Assembly: GCF_001541095.1 (NCBI RefSeq)
Contig: NZ_LMXH01000006.1
Coordinates: 124,001-188,000, forward strand
DNA from: Paenibacillus sp. FJAT-26967
GTDB taxonomy: Bacteria; Bacillota; Bacilli; Paenibacillales; NBRC-103111
Direction: 5' to 3'
Length of the DNA: 64,000 nt
Within the stretch, counting starts at the first letter, position 1, and each line of letters begins with the position of its first letter. The translations under genes were made by a program, and so were the position numbers. Under the pieces are notes generated by a model. That model saw only the letters and a program-made list of their open reading frames with translations. It did not search any database and was not told the origin of the DNA. Below are positions 63,783-64,000 of this stretch, one piece after another.

Positions 63783-64000
63783 TCGAGATTAAAGGAGTAA
63801 CCAAGAGCTACAACGGTAGTACCAAAGCGGTAGAACACCTGGACCTGACCATTCCCAAAGGAGAGATCTTCGGCTTCCTCGGCCCTAACGGCGCCGGCAA
63901 GACGACCACCATTAAGATGCTGACCGGAATCATCCGGGCGGACAAAGGGTCGATTCGAATTAACCAGGTCGATATCGCGGAGAATCCGCTCGAAGCGAAG
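63779..64000 (+). CDS. ABC transporter ATP-binding protein (5' part, cut by window edge)
   Basis: 74 codons are visible, from ATG 63779 in an ATGA overlap. MIEIKGVTKSYNGSTKAVEH and the Walker A FGFLGPNGAGKTTTIKMLTG identify a DrrA/CcmA-type ATPase. The permease would lie to the right, outside the window. Likely an efflux or ABC-2 export system under the preceding regulator. Confidence 0.95.
   Translation, partial: MIEIKGVTKSYNGSTKAVEHLDLTIPKGEIFGFLGPNGAGKTTTIKMLTGIIRADKGSIRINQVDIAENPLEAK

Overview
The window looks like a chromosomal piece of a spore-forming Bacillota, most likely a Paenibacillus or close relative. The basis is moderate G+C, strong AGGAGG ribosome sites, frequent TTG/GTG starts, sigma-A promoters, many secreted hydrolases, a KhtT/KhtU pair, and CUT1 sugar importers without their own ATPase. 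No rRNA, tRNA, CRISPR array, insertion sequence or prophage was recognised.

Region 1 (1-13829) is the most unusual part. A leftward run encodes a 729-residue protein that reads as a fusion of the type VI secretion sheath proteins TssB and TssC, an Hcp-like tube candidate, a short J-domain protein, two FHA proteins, an active-looking PP2C phosphatase, a degenerate membrane PP2C with TPR repeats, and three unrecognised proteins, the last running off the left edge. Divergent from it are a membrane von Willebrand A protein and, convergent with that, a Ser/Thr kinase. I read this as a contractile-injection-like system of a Gram-positive under kinase/phosphatase/FHA control.

Region 2 (14139-16387) holds two secreted proteins, one a peptidase M15-like enzyme with two peptidoglycan-binding repeats.

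Region 3 (16670-28581) carries a dispersed nickel-pincer-nucleotide pathway: a NiCoT nickel importer overlapping larE, a stand-alone larC2, and larB-larC1 with a histidine-rich LarC1 tail. Between them lie an oxidoreductase/AraC/TIM-barrel group, a 9-bp tandem repeat, a YitT protein and khtT-khtU behind a switch-like leader. No larA is in the window.

Region 4 (28813-47910) is mixed: VanZ/RDD protein, a frameshifted glycerophosphodiesterase, GH18 chitinase, GNAT, DUF4097 protein, aldo/keto reductase, M4 protease, DinB protein, AraC regulator, a large subtilase, and a YhgE/Pip membrane protein with its TetR regulator and two matching operators.

Region 5 (48243-58407) is a beta-1,2-glucooligosaccharide locus: LacI regulator, GH94 phosphorylase, GH3 beta-glucosidase and a divergent ABC importer, with palindromic operators on both promoters.

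Region 6 (58486-64000) has an ECF sigma/anti-sigma/third-gene operon, a PAS-GGDEF-EAL protein, and an ArsR-like regulator overlapping the start of an ABC transporter gene behind a 30-bp palindrome.
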